Shown here: positions 25,954 through 34,583 of the stretch, one piece after another
Layout of the letters: each line of letters starts with the position of its first letter
How positions within the stretch are numbered: the stretch's first letter is position 1
From: JAGVXH01 sp041649755
GTDB taxonomy: Archaea > Nanobdellota > Nanobdellia > Pacearchaeales > GW2011-AR1
Direction of reading: 5' to 3'
Length of the DNA stretch: 64,000 bases
Assembly: GCA_041649755.1 (NCBI GenBank)
Contig: JBAZMK010000004.1
Coordinates: 29,128 to 93,127 of the forward strand
The notes under the pieces: model-generated
What the model saw: the letters and a program-made list of their open reading frames with translations, nothing else
Told to the model about the DNA's origin: nothing
Database searches by the model: none
Position numbers and translations under genes: made by a program

Positions 25954-26862
25954 ATGGTAGAAAAAATAAAACTCACGTTTTTAGGAACGGGGTCAGCGAT
26001 ACCGACAGCCAGACGTAATCACCCCTCGTTTTATTTGCAGTATAAGAATGAGAATATTCTGGTTGATTGTGGGGAAGGGACGCAGAGGCAGTTTAGAAAG
26101 GCAGGACTGAACCCTTGCAAGATTACTCGGATTTTAATTACGCACTGGCACGGAGACCATGTGTTAGGTTTGCCAGGGCTTTTTAAGACGCTTATGTTAA
26201 ATGAATATAATAAAGAATTAGAAATTTATGGTCCAAAAGGCACTAAAAGAAGAGTTGAGATGTATCTGGATTTATTTGCACACAAAGGTGCAAAAATCTT
26301 TTTAAATGTTCATGAGGTTGAAGAAGGAATATTTTTTGAAAACGAGGAGTTTTATCTTGAATCCTATCCTATGAAACATGATGTTCTTTGTGTAGCCTAC
26401 TCTTTTGTTCTAAAGGAAAGGAAAAGGGTTGATAAAAGCAAGTTAAAGAATTTAAAAATAGGAAATTCCCCTTTAATTGGAGAGCTTGCAAGGGGAAAAG
26501 TTGTTGAGATTAAGGGGAAAAAGGTTGATGGAAGAAAATTAATTTACGTAGAACCTCAAAAGAAAATTAGTTTTGTAATGGATACTCAAATGAATGATAA
26601 TGCAATAAAAATTTCTAAGGGGGCGGACTTGCTTATTTGCGAGTCTACTTACTCTAAAGAAGATAAAGAGGTTGCTAAAGAGAGGGCTCATTTAATGAGT
26701 ATTGATGCGGGAAAAATTGCAAAGAAGGCTAGAGTTAAAAAATTAGTTCTTACACATTTGAGTCAGAGGTATGATGAGATTCCTAAGATTATTCTAAACG
26801 AAGCTAAAGAAGTTTTTGAAAATGTCAGTGTTGCTGAAGATTTAGATAAAGAAGAGTTTTAG
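25954..26862 (+). CDS. rnz: Ribonuclease Z (tRNA 3' endonuclease)
   Basis: This 302-aa metallo-beta-lactamase fold enzyme trims the 3' trailer of tRNA precursors. It begins LTFLGTGSAIPTARRNHPS; the zinc-binding motif HWHGDH is at residues 64-69; LVDCGEGTQRQFRKAGL precedes it. Further ligands are in VMDTQMNDNA and CESTYSKED, and the C-terminal LVLTHLSQRYDE completes the set. The residues 140-180 region is the flexible-arm equivalent. It is a normal-length archaeal RNase Z. Confidence 0.96.
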   Translation: MVEKIKLTFLGTGSAIPTARRNHPSFYLQYKNENILVDCGEGTQRQFRKAGLNPCKITRILITHWHGDHVLGLPGLFKTLMLNEYNKELEIYGPKGTKRRVEMYLDLFAHKGAKIFLNVHEVEEGIFFENEEFYLESYPMKHDVLCVAYSFVLKERKRVDKSKLKNLKIGNSPLIGELARGKVVEIKGKKVDGRKLIYVEPQKKISFVMDTQMNDNAIKISKGADLLICESTYSKEDKEVAKERAHLMSIDAGKIAKKARVKKLVLTHLSQRYDEIPKIILNEAKEVFENVSVAEDLDKEEF

Positions 26863-26896
26863 AAAGACTTATCTAAGAGAAATTACTTATCTATTT

Positions 26897-27250
26897 ATGA
26901 ATTTTCTAATTGCAAAATCCAGAGAGGACATTGAGGGAGACATTATTGTAGAGTCAGTCAAATCTGATTTTAAGAATGTAAAATCTTATCTAAAAAGCAT
27001 CGGATGGGAAGGTTCTTTTAAAGACTATGTTGATATTTGCTACTTAAATCAAAAAATTCCTGCTACAAAGTATCTTTTTTTAACAATTCTTTCAACTTTA
27101 GGTCTCATTGGACTCCTTATTTTTGGTACTAATGTTACAGGATATTCTATCACCGATGAATCTCAAATAAATAATTCCATTGTTGGGGCCCTTCTTTTTA
27201 TGACAGGAATTATAGGAATAATAATTCTTCTAATAAGGAAAAAGAGTTAA
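26897..27250 (+). CDS. Hypothetical protein with two C-terminal TM helices
   Basis: This 117-aa protein has an N-terminal soluble part (residues 1-55, with IEGDIIVESVKSDFKNVKSYLKS) and two hydrophobic segments (about 59-78 and 95-113). Between them is VTGYSITDES, resembling the VTGFSV and LTGRAI motifs in the giant surface protein at 57481. No family is recognised. It follows RNase Z by 34 bp and may share its transcript. Confidence 0.6.
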   Translation: MNFLIAKSREDIEGDIIVESVKSDFKNVKSYLKSIGWEGSFKDYVDICYLNQKIPATKYLFLTILSTLGLIGLLIFGTNVTGYSITDESQINNSIVGALLFMTGIIGIIILLIRKKS

Positions 27251-27388
27251 AATTACTGCTGTTCTGCTTTAATCATATCCTTTAACCTGCCCTTTTATTC
27301 TTTTAAATAATCTAAATTAATGGACTCTTCGCTACGTTAAGCATCTTAGAATTAGTGCGGAGTGAAATTAATCCGACAAACACTATTC
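27251..27388. other. Intergenic region between convergent genes
   Basis: This 138-bp stretch separates the convergent hypothetical gene and the LSm gene. It has several T-rich runs consistent with termination in both directions. I see no ORF, tRNA or clear C/D-box structure in it. Confidence 0.4.
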
Positions 27389-27634
27389 TTACGCTTTAGC
27401 TGCAGATGACGGCGATATGAAGATAATTGTATCTCCTCTCAAGAAAGTTAACCCGTAACTTCTTGTCTGTTCCCCGTTTTCAACTTCCTTGGCGTTTTCT
27501 ATAACCACATTGATGTGGATGTCAAAAGCCAGCAAAGTTCCAACGAGTTGCTTGCCGTTTTTCAACTGCACTAAAATCTCTTTACCTTTCGCTGAATTCA
27601 GCAAATCTAAAGGTCGTTCAATTCCGTTTACCAT
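27389..27634 (-). CDS. LSm (Sm-like) RNA-binding protein
   Basis: This 81-aa protein is an archaeal Sm-like protein that forms a heptameric ring binding U-rich RNA. The Sm1 motif is visible in GKEILVQLKNGKQLVGTLLAFDIHINVVIENA, and the Sm2-like motif in LTFLRGDTIIFISP. No eL37 gene follows it, although this pair is common in other archaea. A TATA-like CTTTAAAAAG lies about 25-30 bp upstream. Confidence 0.92.
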   Translation of the reverse strand: MVNGIERPLDLLNSAKGKEILVQLKNGKQLVGTLLAFDIHINVVIENAKEVENGEQTRSYGLTFLRGDTIIFISPSSAAKA

Positions 27635-27729
27635 ACATATATTCGCTAACCCGACTTTTTAAAGCTTTGTTTATCCCTATAAAAAACAAGTCCAGTAAAC
27701 TTTTTATACACCTTTAAATATGGTAATCT

Positions 27730-28545
27730 ATGAAAGGGGTTGATTTAAACTTGTTTTTGGCAGATATTCGTGTAAGGCTTGTTTTAGGTTTAGTGGTCTT
27801 AGCGATATTAATAGCGATAGTCTTAACTTATCTTGAGTTTAAAATAAGAAAAAGAAAAGAGGTAGTTGCTGTTCGGTCTGCAGAGGATAAGTATATAATA
27901 GAATTTCTTAAGACAATTGACTCTTTAAAAAGCACAGAAGAAAAATTAAGCTTCCTTGATAAAAACGTAAAAAGGTTTCTTAGCGAAAATTTTGGGACGG
28001 GCGTCCATTCCGATTATTCTCTTTTAGCAAGGCAGTTAAAGAAACAAAAAGAAATTTCTTCATTTTGTATAGAAATGTTTGATGCCCATTATTCCTCTGA
28101 AATAACCTTTGGTAAAGTGAACGACCTTTCAAGAACCTTTATAGAAATCTTTAAGAATATACAAGCTAAAAAAATTCGGCCACAAAAAAAATCTCTTATA
28201 GATAAATTAGAGCCATTATTCTTTGAGTCAGAAAAAGAGAAAATAAATAAGAGGGAACTTTTAGATAAAATCCTTTTATTTAAGGGGTTTTTAATAGAAA
28301 AACTTGCAAAAATAATGAGAGTGTTTACTTTTAAAAGGAAAAAAAGTTTAAATGTAGATTGGTCTGAAAATTTTAAAGATATAAATAAAGAGATTCTATT
28401 GAAAAGCGCGGCTTTTAGCGGAATAAATAATATGGAATTAGAGAAAGCTTTAATCTCTAAACAGAAAGAAATAGCTCAGAAAAAATTAAAAGAGAGTATC
28501 CCTCAAAAAATTAAAAAGAGAAAGGGAAGTAAGAAAAGAAAATGA
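27730..28545 (+). CDS. Membrane-anchored hypothetical protein, highly charged
   Basis: This 271-aa protein has one N-terminal TM helix (about residues 13-35, RLVLGLVVLAILIAIVLTYL) followed by a long Lys/Glu-rich region likely to be helical or coiled coil, ending in a basic tail. I do not recognise a family. Its stop overlaps the start of the thrombospondin-repeat gene by 4 bp, so the two are probably made together and may act at the same membrane site. Confidence 0.65.
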   Translation: MKGVDLNLFLADIRVRLVLGLVVLAILIAIVLTYLEFKIRKRKEVVAVRSAEDKYIIEFLKTIDSLKSTEEKLSFLDKNVKRFLSENFGTGVHSDYSLLARQLKKQKEISSFCIEMFDAHYSSEITFGKVNDLSRTFIEIFKNIQAKKIRPQKKSLIDKLEPLFFESEKEKINKRELLDKILLFKGFLIEKLAKIMRVFTFKRKKSLNVDWSENFKDINKEILLKSAAFSGINNMELEKALISKQKEIAQKKLKESIPQKIKKRKGSKKRK

Positions 28546-29795
28546 AAAGATGGGTTAAATTTTTGGATTTGTTTATTCTAATTTTTATTTCTATAGGTCT
28601 AATCTTTTATGTGTTAAGTACTTATAAGGGTGTAGAACGTGAAGAAGAGTGTTTTGACCTAAATTTAATCTCAAGTTTTTCTTATGAGGCCTGTTATGAT
28701 TCCTATACTAAAACTATATTTTTGGGCATAAAAAGATTTCAGGATTCTTATAACATAGTAGATGTAAGAGTTTCTTTCTTTGATCTGTCTGAAAAAAATT
28801 ATTCCCTGAAGAAAGTTCCTGAAATAAATAAAGAGGAGGTTTATAAAATTCCTGCAGAAAAAAATCCTCGAAATTTAGATATCTATTTAGAGCCTTCGCA
28901 CAAGGACTTCTACGAAAAAATGTGTGAGACGCCAAAGAAGGTTTTTGTAAGTTACTGCCCTGAGTCTTTTTCTTCCGAGGGTCTTGAAGTTTCTGTTGGA
29001 CCTTTAAAGAACTTTGGAAAAAGGGACTATATTGAGGTAGAAAGTTTTGTTAAGGAAACTCCTGATTTGTTATCTTTGAGTCTAGTAGACAGAGAAAAAA
29101 TATGGGCGACTCAGTGCGACTCTGGCTGGGAATGCTCGGCTTGGGGGCCTTGTGAAGATGGTGTTCAGAAAAGAACATGTTTTGATAAAAATAAATGTTT
29201 TATTCCCACAGATATGCCTGAAACAACCAGATTTTGCGGTGATACTTGTGTAGAATCCTGGCAATGTACATGGTCTGCGTGTGTATCTGAGTTTACAACT
29301 CCCTCTTGCATAGACCTTAACAACTGCGGAACAACCTATGACTTACCTCAAAGAATAAGATGTAGTGGTTCTGAATGCACCCCAAATGTAGAATGTTCTG
29401 CCTGGACTACTTGTGAGATAAATTACAGCTTCTCCGACCTTGTAAACCAGAACTTTGATGAGATGTCAGGAGTTAAAAGGAGAATATGTGCAGACAAAAA
29501 CCGTTGTGTTCAAAGTGTAGAGGAAGTTGTCTCCTGCACTTCAGGTATAGATATTTATACCCAAGTTGTAGAAAAATGTGGGACAGAATTTGTTCTGGTT
29601 TATAATAGATTAGATGATCGTCTGATAGCAAGATTAGAAAGGGGCAGTTCCGAGAATCCTTATATAAATTTTGTGTTTGATGAGGGAATAGAAGAAATAT
29701 ATTGTGATTATTGCTATGACGGGGTTCTTAATGGAGATGAAGAAGAGATAGACTGTGGCGGAGGTTGTATGCCTTGTAGCCAAAAATACAGATAG
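28542..29795 (+). CDS. Membrane-anchored protein with thrombospondin-1-like repeats
   Basis: This 417-aa protein has an N-terminal membrane anchor (about residues 8-28), a roughly 150-residue unassigned domain, and then Cys-rich modules resembling thrombospondin type 1 repeats: WECSAWGPCEDGVQKRTC, ESWQCTWSAC and ECSAWTTCEI. The C-terminus ends in a YDGVLNGDEEEIDCGG-type Cys motif known from other secreted proteins. About 24 cysteines suggest an extracytoplasmic, disulfide-rich protein. The upstream gene is translationally coupled. Confidence 0.75.
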   Translation: MKRWVKFLDLFILIFISIGLIFYVLSTYKGVEREEECFDLNLISSFSYEACYDSYTKTIFLGIKRFQDSYNIVDVRVSFFDLSEKNYSLKKVPEINKEEVYKIPAEKNPRNLDIYLEPSHKDFYEKMCETPKKVFVSYCPESFSSEGLEVSVGPLKNFGKRDYIEVESFVKETPDLLSLSLVDREKIWATQCDSGWECSAWGPCEDGVQKRTCFDKNKCFIPTDMPETTRFCGDTCVESWQCTWSACVSEFTTPSCIDLNNCGTTYDLPQRIRCSGSECTPNVECSAWTTCEINYSFSDLVNQNFDEMSGVKRRICADKNRCVQSVEEVVSCTSGIDIYTQVVEKCGTEFVLVYNRLDDRLIARLERGSSENPYINFVFDEGIEEIYCDYCYDGVLNGDEEEIDCGGGCMPCSQKYR

Positions 29796-29842
29796 TTAAT
29801 GAACCATAAGTTTTAAAATCTGTCTTTTGTCTCCAATATTAT

Positions 29843-29914
29843 GGCTCTGTAGCTCAGCGGTAGAGCGCCGCTCTCATGAGGCGGAGGCCGCGAGGTCAGC
29901 ACTCGCCAGAGCCA
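29843..29914 (+). tRNA. tRNA with CAT anticodon (probably elongator Met)
   Basis: The acceptor stem GGCTCTG/CAGAGCC has discriminator A. The D-loop carries GG; the anticodon stem CCGCT/GGCGG closes loop CTCATGA, giving CAT. The T-arm GCGAG/CTCGC closes a non-canonical loop GTCAGCA, with G at 54 and G at 58. The identity could be elongator Met or a CAT-Ile tRNA needing agmatidine at C34. It lacks the three consecutive G:C pairs at the base of the anticodon stem that mark the initiator tRNA. Confidence 0.85.
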
Positions 29915-30003
29915 TCACTGACCTCCGGACTAAGTTTGAAGCCAGAGATTATCTTAAATAGTACAAATATTTAAAAAGAGCTTTTCACAGGAGAATTAAG
30001 AAA
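29915..30003 (+). promoter_or_regulatory. Promoter and Shine-Dalgarno of the small zinc-ribbon gene
   Basis: ATATTTAAAAAG near 29966-29977 is TATA-like and lies about 30 bp before the ATG at 30004. A CAGGAG Shine-Dalgarno precedes the start. Confidence 0.4.
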
Positions 30004-30195
30004 ATGAAAAAATGCATTTATTGCTCAGAAAAAGTGGATGATGATTCTGTTGTAGATATGTGTCCGAGATGTATGCATCAGGTTTGGGGTGAAAAAATGG
30101 CAAAAGCTATAATCGAGGGAATGGAAAAGGAGCGTGATAAGGGCAACTTAGAATTAGGAAGGGTGGGAGATTCTTTCTCAAAAGATAAAATTTAA
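30004..30195 (+). CDS. Small zinc-ribbon protein
   Basis: This 63-aa protein has two CxxC pairs (CIYC and CPRC) forming a zinc ribbon, followed by a conserved VWGEKMAKAIIEGMEKERDKGNLELG helix. This layout is widespread in archaea as an uncharacterised protein. It probably binds zinc and may bind nucleic acid or a partner protein. It lies alone downstream of the tRNA. Confidence 0.75.
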   Translation: MKKCIYCSEKVDDDSVVDMCPRCMHQVWGEKMAKAIIEGMEKERDKGNLELGRVGDSFSKDKI

Positions 30196-30238
30196 TCTTA
30201 ATCATCAAATTTTTAAAGACTTCTTTGTTATAATTCTT

Positions 30239-30703
30239 ATGAATGATATTTTGGGGGAGATAAAAAAGAGAGGAAAAATAAAGAAGACGACGCTTAGAGA
30301 TATGAAGAATTTTTTTAAAGATAGAGTGGAAGTAAAAAAAATCCTAGATAAAAAAAATCCTTTAATTTATTATGTTAATTTTTTATCTGAAGATGAGATA
30401 AGCTACGCGGTGACTTATATAAAATCTGGGAAAATTGGAAAAGAAAGGTTTATGACCAAAGGGCATTATCACAAAAAGGATTTACCAGAAGTTTATTATT
30501 TATTAGAGGGAAAAGGAAAAATTCTTCTGAAAAAAGGAAAATCAAGAAAGGAGATTATTATGAGAAAAAATGTTTTTCATTATATTCCTAAGGGGTATGC
30601 ACATAGGACAGTTAATATTGGAGAAAAGGAGTTCTCTTTTTTATCAATTTACCAAACAGATTCTGGTCATGACTATAAAACAATAGAAGAAAAGGGATTT
30701 TAA
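30239..30703 (+). CDS. Glucose-6-phosphate isomerase, cupin type
   Basis: This 154-aa protein matches the archaeal cupin-type phosphoglucose isomerase, which interconverts glucose-6-phosphate and fructose-6-phosphate. The motif MTKGHYHKKDLPEVYYLLEG holds the metal-ligand histidines and glutamate, and IPKGYAHRTVNIGEK the last His. A TATA-like TTTTTAAAG lies about 26 bp upstream, so a leaderless mRNA is likely. The stop is 4 bp before the debranching enzyme gene, an operon that links glycogen breakdown to glycolysis. Confidence 0.9.
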   Translation: MNDILGEIKKRGKIKKTTLRDMKNFFKDRVEVKKILDKKNPLIYYVNFLSEDEISYAVTYIKSGKIGKERFMTKGHYHKKDLPEVYYLLEGKGKILLKKGKSRKEIIMRKNVFHYIPKGYAHRTVNIGEKEFSFLSIYQTDSGHDYKTIEEKGF

Positions 30704-30707
30704 AGAT

Positions 30708-32456
30708 TTGATGAAAACAATAAACTCTATTGAAAAATATAATCAATCGGCTGAGAAAGAAACAGAAGATATAAGCTTTCTGATGACTAATAAAAATGCC
30801 GGTTTTATATGGTTTTCTCCAAAAGGGGTTTCGTCCAGATATCAGGGTGTTTTTTTTAATGAAAATGAAAAGATGTTTAGGGTTATAGAATCTATTGGTG
30901 TTCCAAGAGAAGTTAAGGAAATAAAAAACTTTTTTTATAAAGCTGAAATAATTTCCGAAGACAAAACAGGGTCTTTTTTTATTCCAGATTATCTTAATGG
31001 TCTGGCTTACGAGAGTTCTTCGGAATGTGAGATAATTCTTGATTTTAAGGAAGCTTATGAAAATGATTATTCTACTTATGATATAGAAAGGGAAGACGGG
31101 CATATTTTAGTTAGAATGGGTTATAAAAATGCTGATTATTTTTTGTCCATTCGTTTTAAAGGAGAGTTTATAGAGTCAAAGGACTGGATAGAGAAAAATT
31201 ATGAATATGACCTGCAGAGGAATTCTTTTCCGAGCAAGAGAAGTGTTTTTGTTTTAGGAAAAATATATTCAGAAAAAATAGCTTTTTATTTTTCTAAGAA
31301 AAAAGAAAATGCGATTAAGGGGTCTCAGGATTTGTATGATAATCTAGAAGAATACAAAGAAAAAAAGAAAAAAAGAATCGAAAGAAAAGTAAAAAAAATT
31401 TCTGATAGAGAAGTTAGCGTCGCTTATAACTCTTGCAGATTTCTTTTAGATAATCTTTTTGATAATAAGGGGTTGTTTGCAGGACTTCCTTGGTTTTTTC
31501 AATATTGGGCGAGAGACGAGCTTATTTCCCTAGGAGGATTTTATGAGATTAGCAAAAAAGATGCAAAGAAAATTATAGAAAAATGGATTAAATATTTAAA
31601 AAAAGAGCTAATAGATTTTCCAGCAAAAATTTCAATTGATAGTTCTAAAGAAGGAAACTCTATCGATTCTTTTGGCTGGTTACTTAAACGAGCCACCCTT
31701 TTTCCAGAATTATTACAAAAAAATAAAATTTTTTTAGAAGAAATTTTCTCAAGTCTTGATGCACAAATGATATACGAAGGGAATAACACATGGATGGATT
31801 CAATAAAGAGGGAAGGGGCAATAGAAATTCAGGCGATGAAACTCTTTACGTTAAATTTGGCTTCTAAACTTACAAATAAAAAAAGAGAACTTAAGGTGAA
31901 GGAAAGACTTTTAAGAGAAAAAGTTAAAAAAGAATATTTCGATGGGAATTTTCTTTACGATTCGCTTGATAAAAAGGTAAGACCCAACATATTCATAGCT
32001 TATTATTTTTATCCAAGTCTTCTCTCAAAAAAGGAGTGGGAAACTTGTTTTGATAATGCTTTAGAAGAATTATGGTGTGAATGGGGTGGTCTTTCGACAA
32101 TTAGTAAAAAAGATTATTTCTTTCAGGAAACCTATACTGGAGAAATTCCTCGGAGCTACCATAATGGGGACAGCTGGTTCTGGATTAATAATCTTGCAGG
32201 TTTAGTTCTTGCAGATTTAAATAAAAGAAAATATTGTGATTATATAAAGAAAATTCTAAGGGCGTCAACTGAAGAGATTCTTTTTTCTGGGGCTGCTGGG
32301 TGTCATGCAGAGTTAAGCTCGGCCAAATCATTAAAGTCTCAAGGGGCTGTCTGTCAATCTTTTTCTGCGGGAATGTATATAGAACTGGTTGATAAATTGT
32401 GTAAGAAAGGTTTTTTTACTTCTCCCAAGTCTGCAATCCATCAAAGTCAAACCTAA
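30708..32456 (+). CDS. Glycogen debranching enzyme (amylo-alpha-1,6-glucosidase, GH133-like)
   Basis: This 582-aa enzyme resembles archaeal/bacterial amylo-1,6-glucosidases. The (alpha/alpha)6 domain starts near residue 235; the signature FAGLPWFFQYWARDELISLGG and further downstream SIDSFGW, NNTWMDSI and PRSYHNGDSWFW are typical. It would remove alpha-1,6 branches after phosphorylase action. The C-terminal 40 bp overlap the convergent GHMP kinase gene. It shares an operon with the cupin isomerase. Confidence 0.88.
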   Translation: MMKTINSIEKYNQSAEKETEDISFLMTNKNAGFIWFSPKGVSSRYQGVFFNENEKMFRVIESIGVPREVKEIKNFFYKAEIISEDKTGSFFIPDYLNGLAYESSSECEIILDFKEAYENDYSTYDIEREDGHILVRMGYKNADYFLSIRFKGEFIESKDWIEKNYEYDLQRNSFPSKRSVFVLGKIYSEKIAFYFSKKKENAIKGSQDLYDNLEEYKEKKKKRIERKVKKISDREVSVAYNSCRFLLDNLFDNKGLFAGLPWFFQYWARDELISLGGFYEISKKDAKKIIEKWIKYLKKELIDFPAKISIDSSKEGNSIDSFGWLLKRATLFPELLQKNKIFLEEIFSSLDAQMIYEGNNTWMDSIKREGAIEIQAMKLFTLNLASKLTNKKRELKVKERLLREKVKKEYFDGNFLYDSLDKKVRPNIFIAYYFYPSLLSKKEWETCFDNALEELWCEWGGLSTISKKDYFFQETYTGEIPRSYHNGDSWFWINNLAGLVLADLNKRKYCDYIKKILRASTEEILFSGAAGCHAELSSAKSLKSQGAVCQSFSAGMYIELVDKLCKKGFFTSPKSAIHQSQT

Positions 32457-33411
32457 AATCTAAAATCTTTCCTCTGTTTTTTTCAAGTGCATTAACGAGC
32501 TTGCTTCTCTTGTTTTCTCCGGCATAAAAAAGTAGTGTTCCCGCCCCCGAGCCCAAAATCTTTCCAGCAATAGCCCCATTATCTTTTCCTAATTTAAGAA
32601 ATTTTTTGCAGTTAGGAGTTACAATATATTTATTTAGTTTTTCTCTGTTAGAATTTTCTTGATTGAGAAGCTCGGCGAAATCGCTAAGATTGCCTTTCTT
32701 TAGAGATTTATACATGTCAAATGTTATTTGCTTTATATTTTTTATAGAAGATATAACTCTTTCGTTTCCTTCCATGTATCCCTTTACCGTTTCGTGATTT
32801 ACATTTCCTGCGACTTTTTCAGAGTTAAGAACACACAAAACAAAATTTTTTTCAAGCTCATAAATAATATCTTTTTTTAGTTTTAGCTGTTCAACTCTGA
32901 CTTTTCTTCCTTTGTATCTAAGCATTAGAATGCCTCCTAATGCTGCGGCATATTGGTCTTGCGGACCGTTATCCATATGGAGCTCTTCCTTTTCAACAAT
33001 TGTCGCCATATTGACAATTTTGATTTTGTCAATTTTTTTTCTCTGAGCCCTCAATATAGCCCCTAAAACGGAAACAGAAATTGAAGAAGAAGTCCCAAGT
33101 CTCGAATGAGGAGCTACTTCGTGATAAGCTGTTAAAGTTCCTTTCTCTTTAAAATCCGTTATTTTAAATAATGCCTTAAGTAAATCTAATTCTCCATTAT
33201 ATTCAATTGGAAAGTTAACTTTCATTTTCTTATTGTAGTTAACAGAATCAATTTCAAGAAACCTGTTATTAGGTTTTAAAGTTGAATAACCATATTTTGC
33301 TACTGCACAATTTAGTGTTGCTCCTTTTTCTTTTTCAATGAAAAAATCTAAGTCTAATGTTCCACCAGCAAAATCAATTCTTGAAGGTGCTCTTGCAAAA
33401 ACCTCTTTCAT
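32416..33411 (-). CDS. GHMP-family sugar kinase
   Basis: This 331-aa protein is a GHMP kinase related to D-glycero-D-manno-heptose-7-phosphate kinase and other sugar kinases. Motif 1 is ARAPSRIDFAGGTLDLDFF; the ATP loop is HSRLGTSSSISVSVLGAI; motif 3 is KILGSGAGTLLFY. The substrate cannot be fixed from the sequence. The stop overlaps the debranching gene by 41 bp. It may supply sugar nucleotides for surface glycans, which would fit the many glycosylation-site-rich surface proteins nearby; this is inference. Confidence 0.87.
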   Translation of the reverse strand: MKEVFARAPSRIDFAGGTLDLDFFIEKEKGATLNCAVAKYGYSTLKPNNRFLEIDSVNYNKKMKVNFPIEYNGELDLLKALFKITDFKEKGTLTAYHEVAPHSRLGTSSSISVSVLGAILRAQRKKIDKIKIVNMATIVEKEELHMDNGPQDQYAAALGGILMLRYKGRKVRVEQLKLKKDIIYELEKNFVLCVLNSEKVAGNVNHETVKGYMEGNERVISSIKNIKQITFDMYKSLKKGNLSDFAELLNQENSNREKLNKYIVTPNCKKFLKLGKDNGAIAGKILGSGAGTLLFYAGENKRSKLVNALEKNRGKILDFRFDFDGLQTWEK

Positions 33412-33511
33412 TTTGTCCTCTTTTGTTTTTATGCAAAGTCACTATTTAAAATATACTGTTATCTATAAAATCTTTAGCAAACTTTATAAACCTAAAATAG
33501 AATTTATCTGT

Positions 33512-33658
33512 ATGAAATGTACAAGCTGTGAGAAGGAATGCAGTGAAGGAGTAGATTTCCCCTGTCCAGTATGCGGGAATAGAATTTTTAGATGTGACAA
33601 GTGCAGAGGTCTATCTATAGAATATAAATGTGATTCTTGCGGTTATGTAGGTCCTTAA
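33512..33658 (+). CDS. Small zinc-ribbon protein beside aEF1B
   Basis: This 48-aa protein has four CxxC motifs, arranged like the archaeal HVO_2753-type zinc ribbons (COG2888): CTSCEKEC, CPVCG, CDKCRG, CDSCG. The start at 33512 (MKCTSC) is chosen because longer frames run into the divergent GHMP kinase start. It lies one base before the aEF1B gene, a pairing conserved in archaea, and a TTTATAAAC TATA-like box lies about 30 bp upstream. Confidence 0.85.
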   Translation: MKCTSCEKECSEGVDFPCPVCGNRIFRCDKCRGLSIEYKCDSCGYVGP

Positions 33659-33659
33659 A

Positions 33660-33935
33660 ATGGTCGGAACATCTGCAGTTAAATATAAATTGATGCCGGA
33701 AAGTTTAAGTGTTGATCTTAAAAAATTGACAGAAGAGGCTAAAGTTAAGATAACTGAAAAAGGTGGTGTTTTTAATTCTGCGGTTGAAGAACCTATAGCT
33801 TTTGGATTAAAAGCCCTCGTAATATTTTTTGCTTATCCTGAGAATAAAGAAATTGATGAGGTGGGGAATGATCTTGAGAAGATTCCTGGCGTTTCTTCAT
33901 GTGAGATGATTGATTATAGGCGGGCAATAGGGTGA
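33660..33935 (+). CDS. ef1b: Translation elongation factor aEF1B
   Basis: This 91-aa protein is the archaeal guanine nucleotide exchange factor for aEF1A. The ferredoxin-like fold is indicated by VKYKLMPESLSVDLKKL, EEPIAFGLKALVIFFAYPE and IPGVSSCEMIDYRRAIG, all typical. It is coupled to the preceding zinc-ribbon gene. Confidence 0.96.
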   Translation: MVGTSAVKYKLMPESLSVDLKKLTEEAKVKITEKGGVFNSAVEEPIAFGLKALVIFFAYPENKEIDEVGNDLEKIPGVSSCEMIDYRRAIG

Positions 33936-33974
33936 TTTAGTTAAGTTTATAATTAATGAATGTTATTTTTTAAT

Positions 33975-34583
33975 ATGGGTCTTACTCCAGAACAGGCAGA
34001 AGCAATAAAAGAACATTTATTGGTTCAACTTTCTAAATTTCCTGAAGAGAAGAGAGAGATTATCAAAGAGAAAGTTGAGTCAATGACTCCTGAACAAGTG
34101 GAGAGTTTTGTTGAGCAAAATAATCTTGTTCATTTAGGGGCTAAGGGTAACTGTATTTTTTGTCTTATTGTCAATGGGGAGAGTCCGTCTTTTAAAATTG
34201 CGGAAGATAATGAGAACGTTGCTGTTCTTGAAATTAATCCTCTCAGTAAAGGGCATACTCTTGTTATTCCGAAGAATCATTTAGGGGAGATTTCTTTTTC
34301 TACGAAAGAGTTTGGGAAAATAGTTGTAGATAGGTTAAAGAGTACTTTTTCTCCTCTAGAGATTAAAATTGGTGAGAAAGAAATTATGGGCCATGCAATT
34401 TTGGAGATAATTCCTATTTACGGCGACGAGACTCAGAGGAAGCCAGCTGATGTAACTGAACTTAAGAAGATTCAGCAGGAGATAAGAAATCCGCTCAAAT
34501 TAGAGAATGTAGAAGTTAAACGTGAAGAAAAGGTTGAAGATAAAGAAGAAATTTACAGGGCTAAACCACGTATTCCTAATTAA
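33975..34583 (+). CDS. HIT-like protein with degenerate catalytic triad
   Basis: This 202-aa protein has an N-terminal helical region and a HIT domain beginning CIFCLIVNGESPSFKI (zinc CxxC) and NPLSKGHTLVIPKNH. The catalytic signature, normally His-x-His-x-His, reads GHAILEIIP here: only one His remains. It is therefore probably not an active nucleotide hydrolase. The start may also be at 33960; MGLTPEQAE at 33975 looks more natural. The C-terminal 60 residues are charged. It follows aEF1B by 39 bp. Confidence 0.8.
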   Translation: MGLTPEQAEAIKEHLLVQLSKFPEEKREIIKEKVESMTPEQVESFVEQNNLVHLGAKGNCIFCLIVNGESPSFKIAEDNENVAVLEINPLSKGHTLVIPKNHLGEISFSTKEFGKIVVDRLKSTFSPLEIKIGEKEIMGHAILEIIPIYGDETQRKPADVTELKKIQQEIRNPLKLENVEVKREEKVEDKEEIYRAKPRIPN

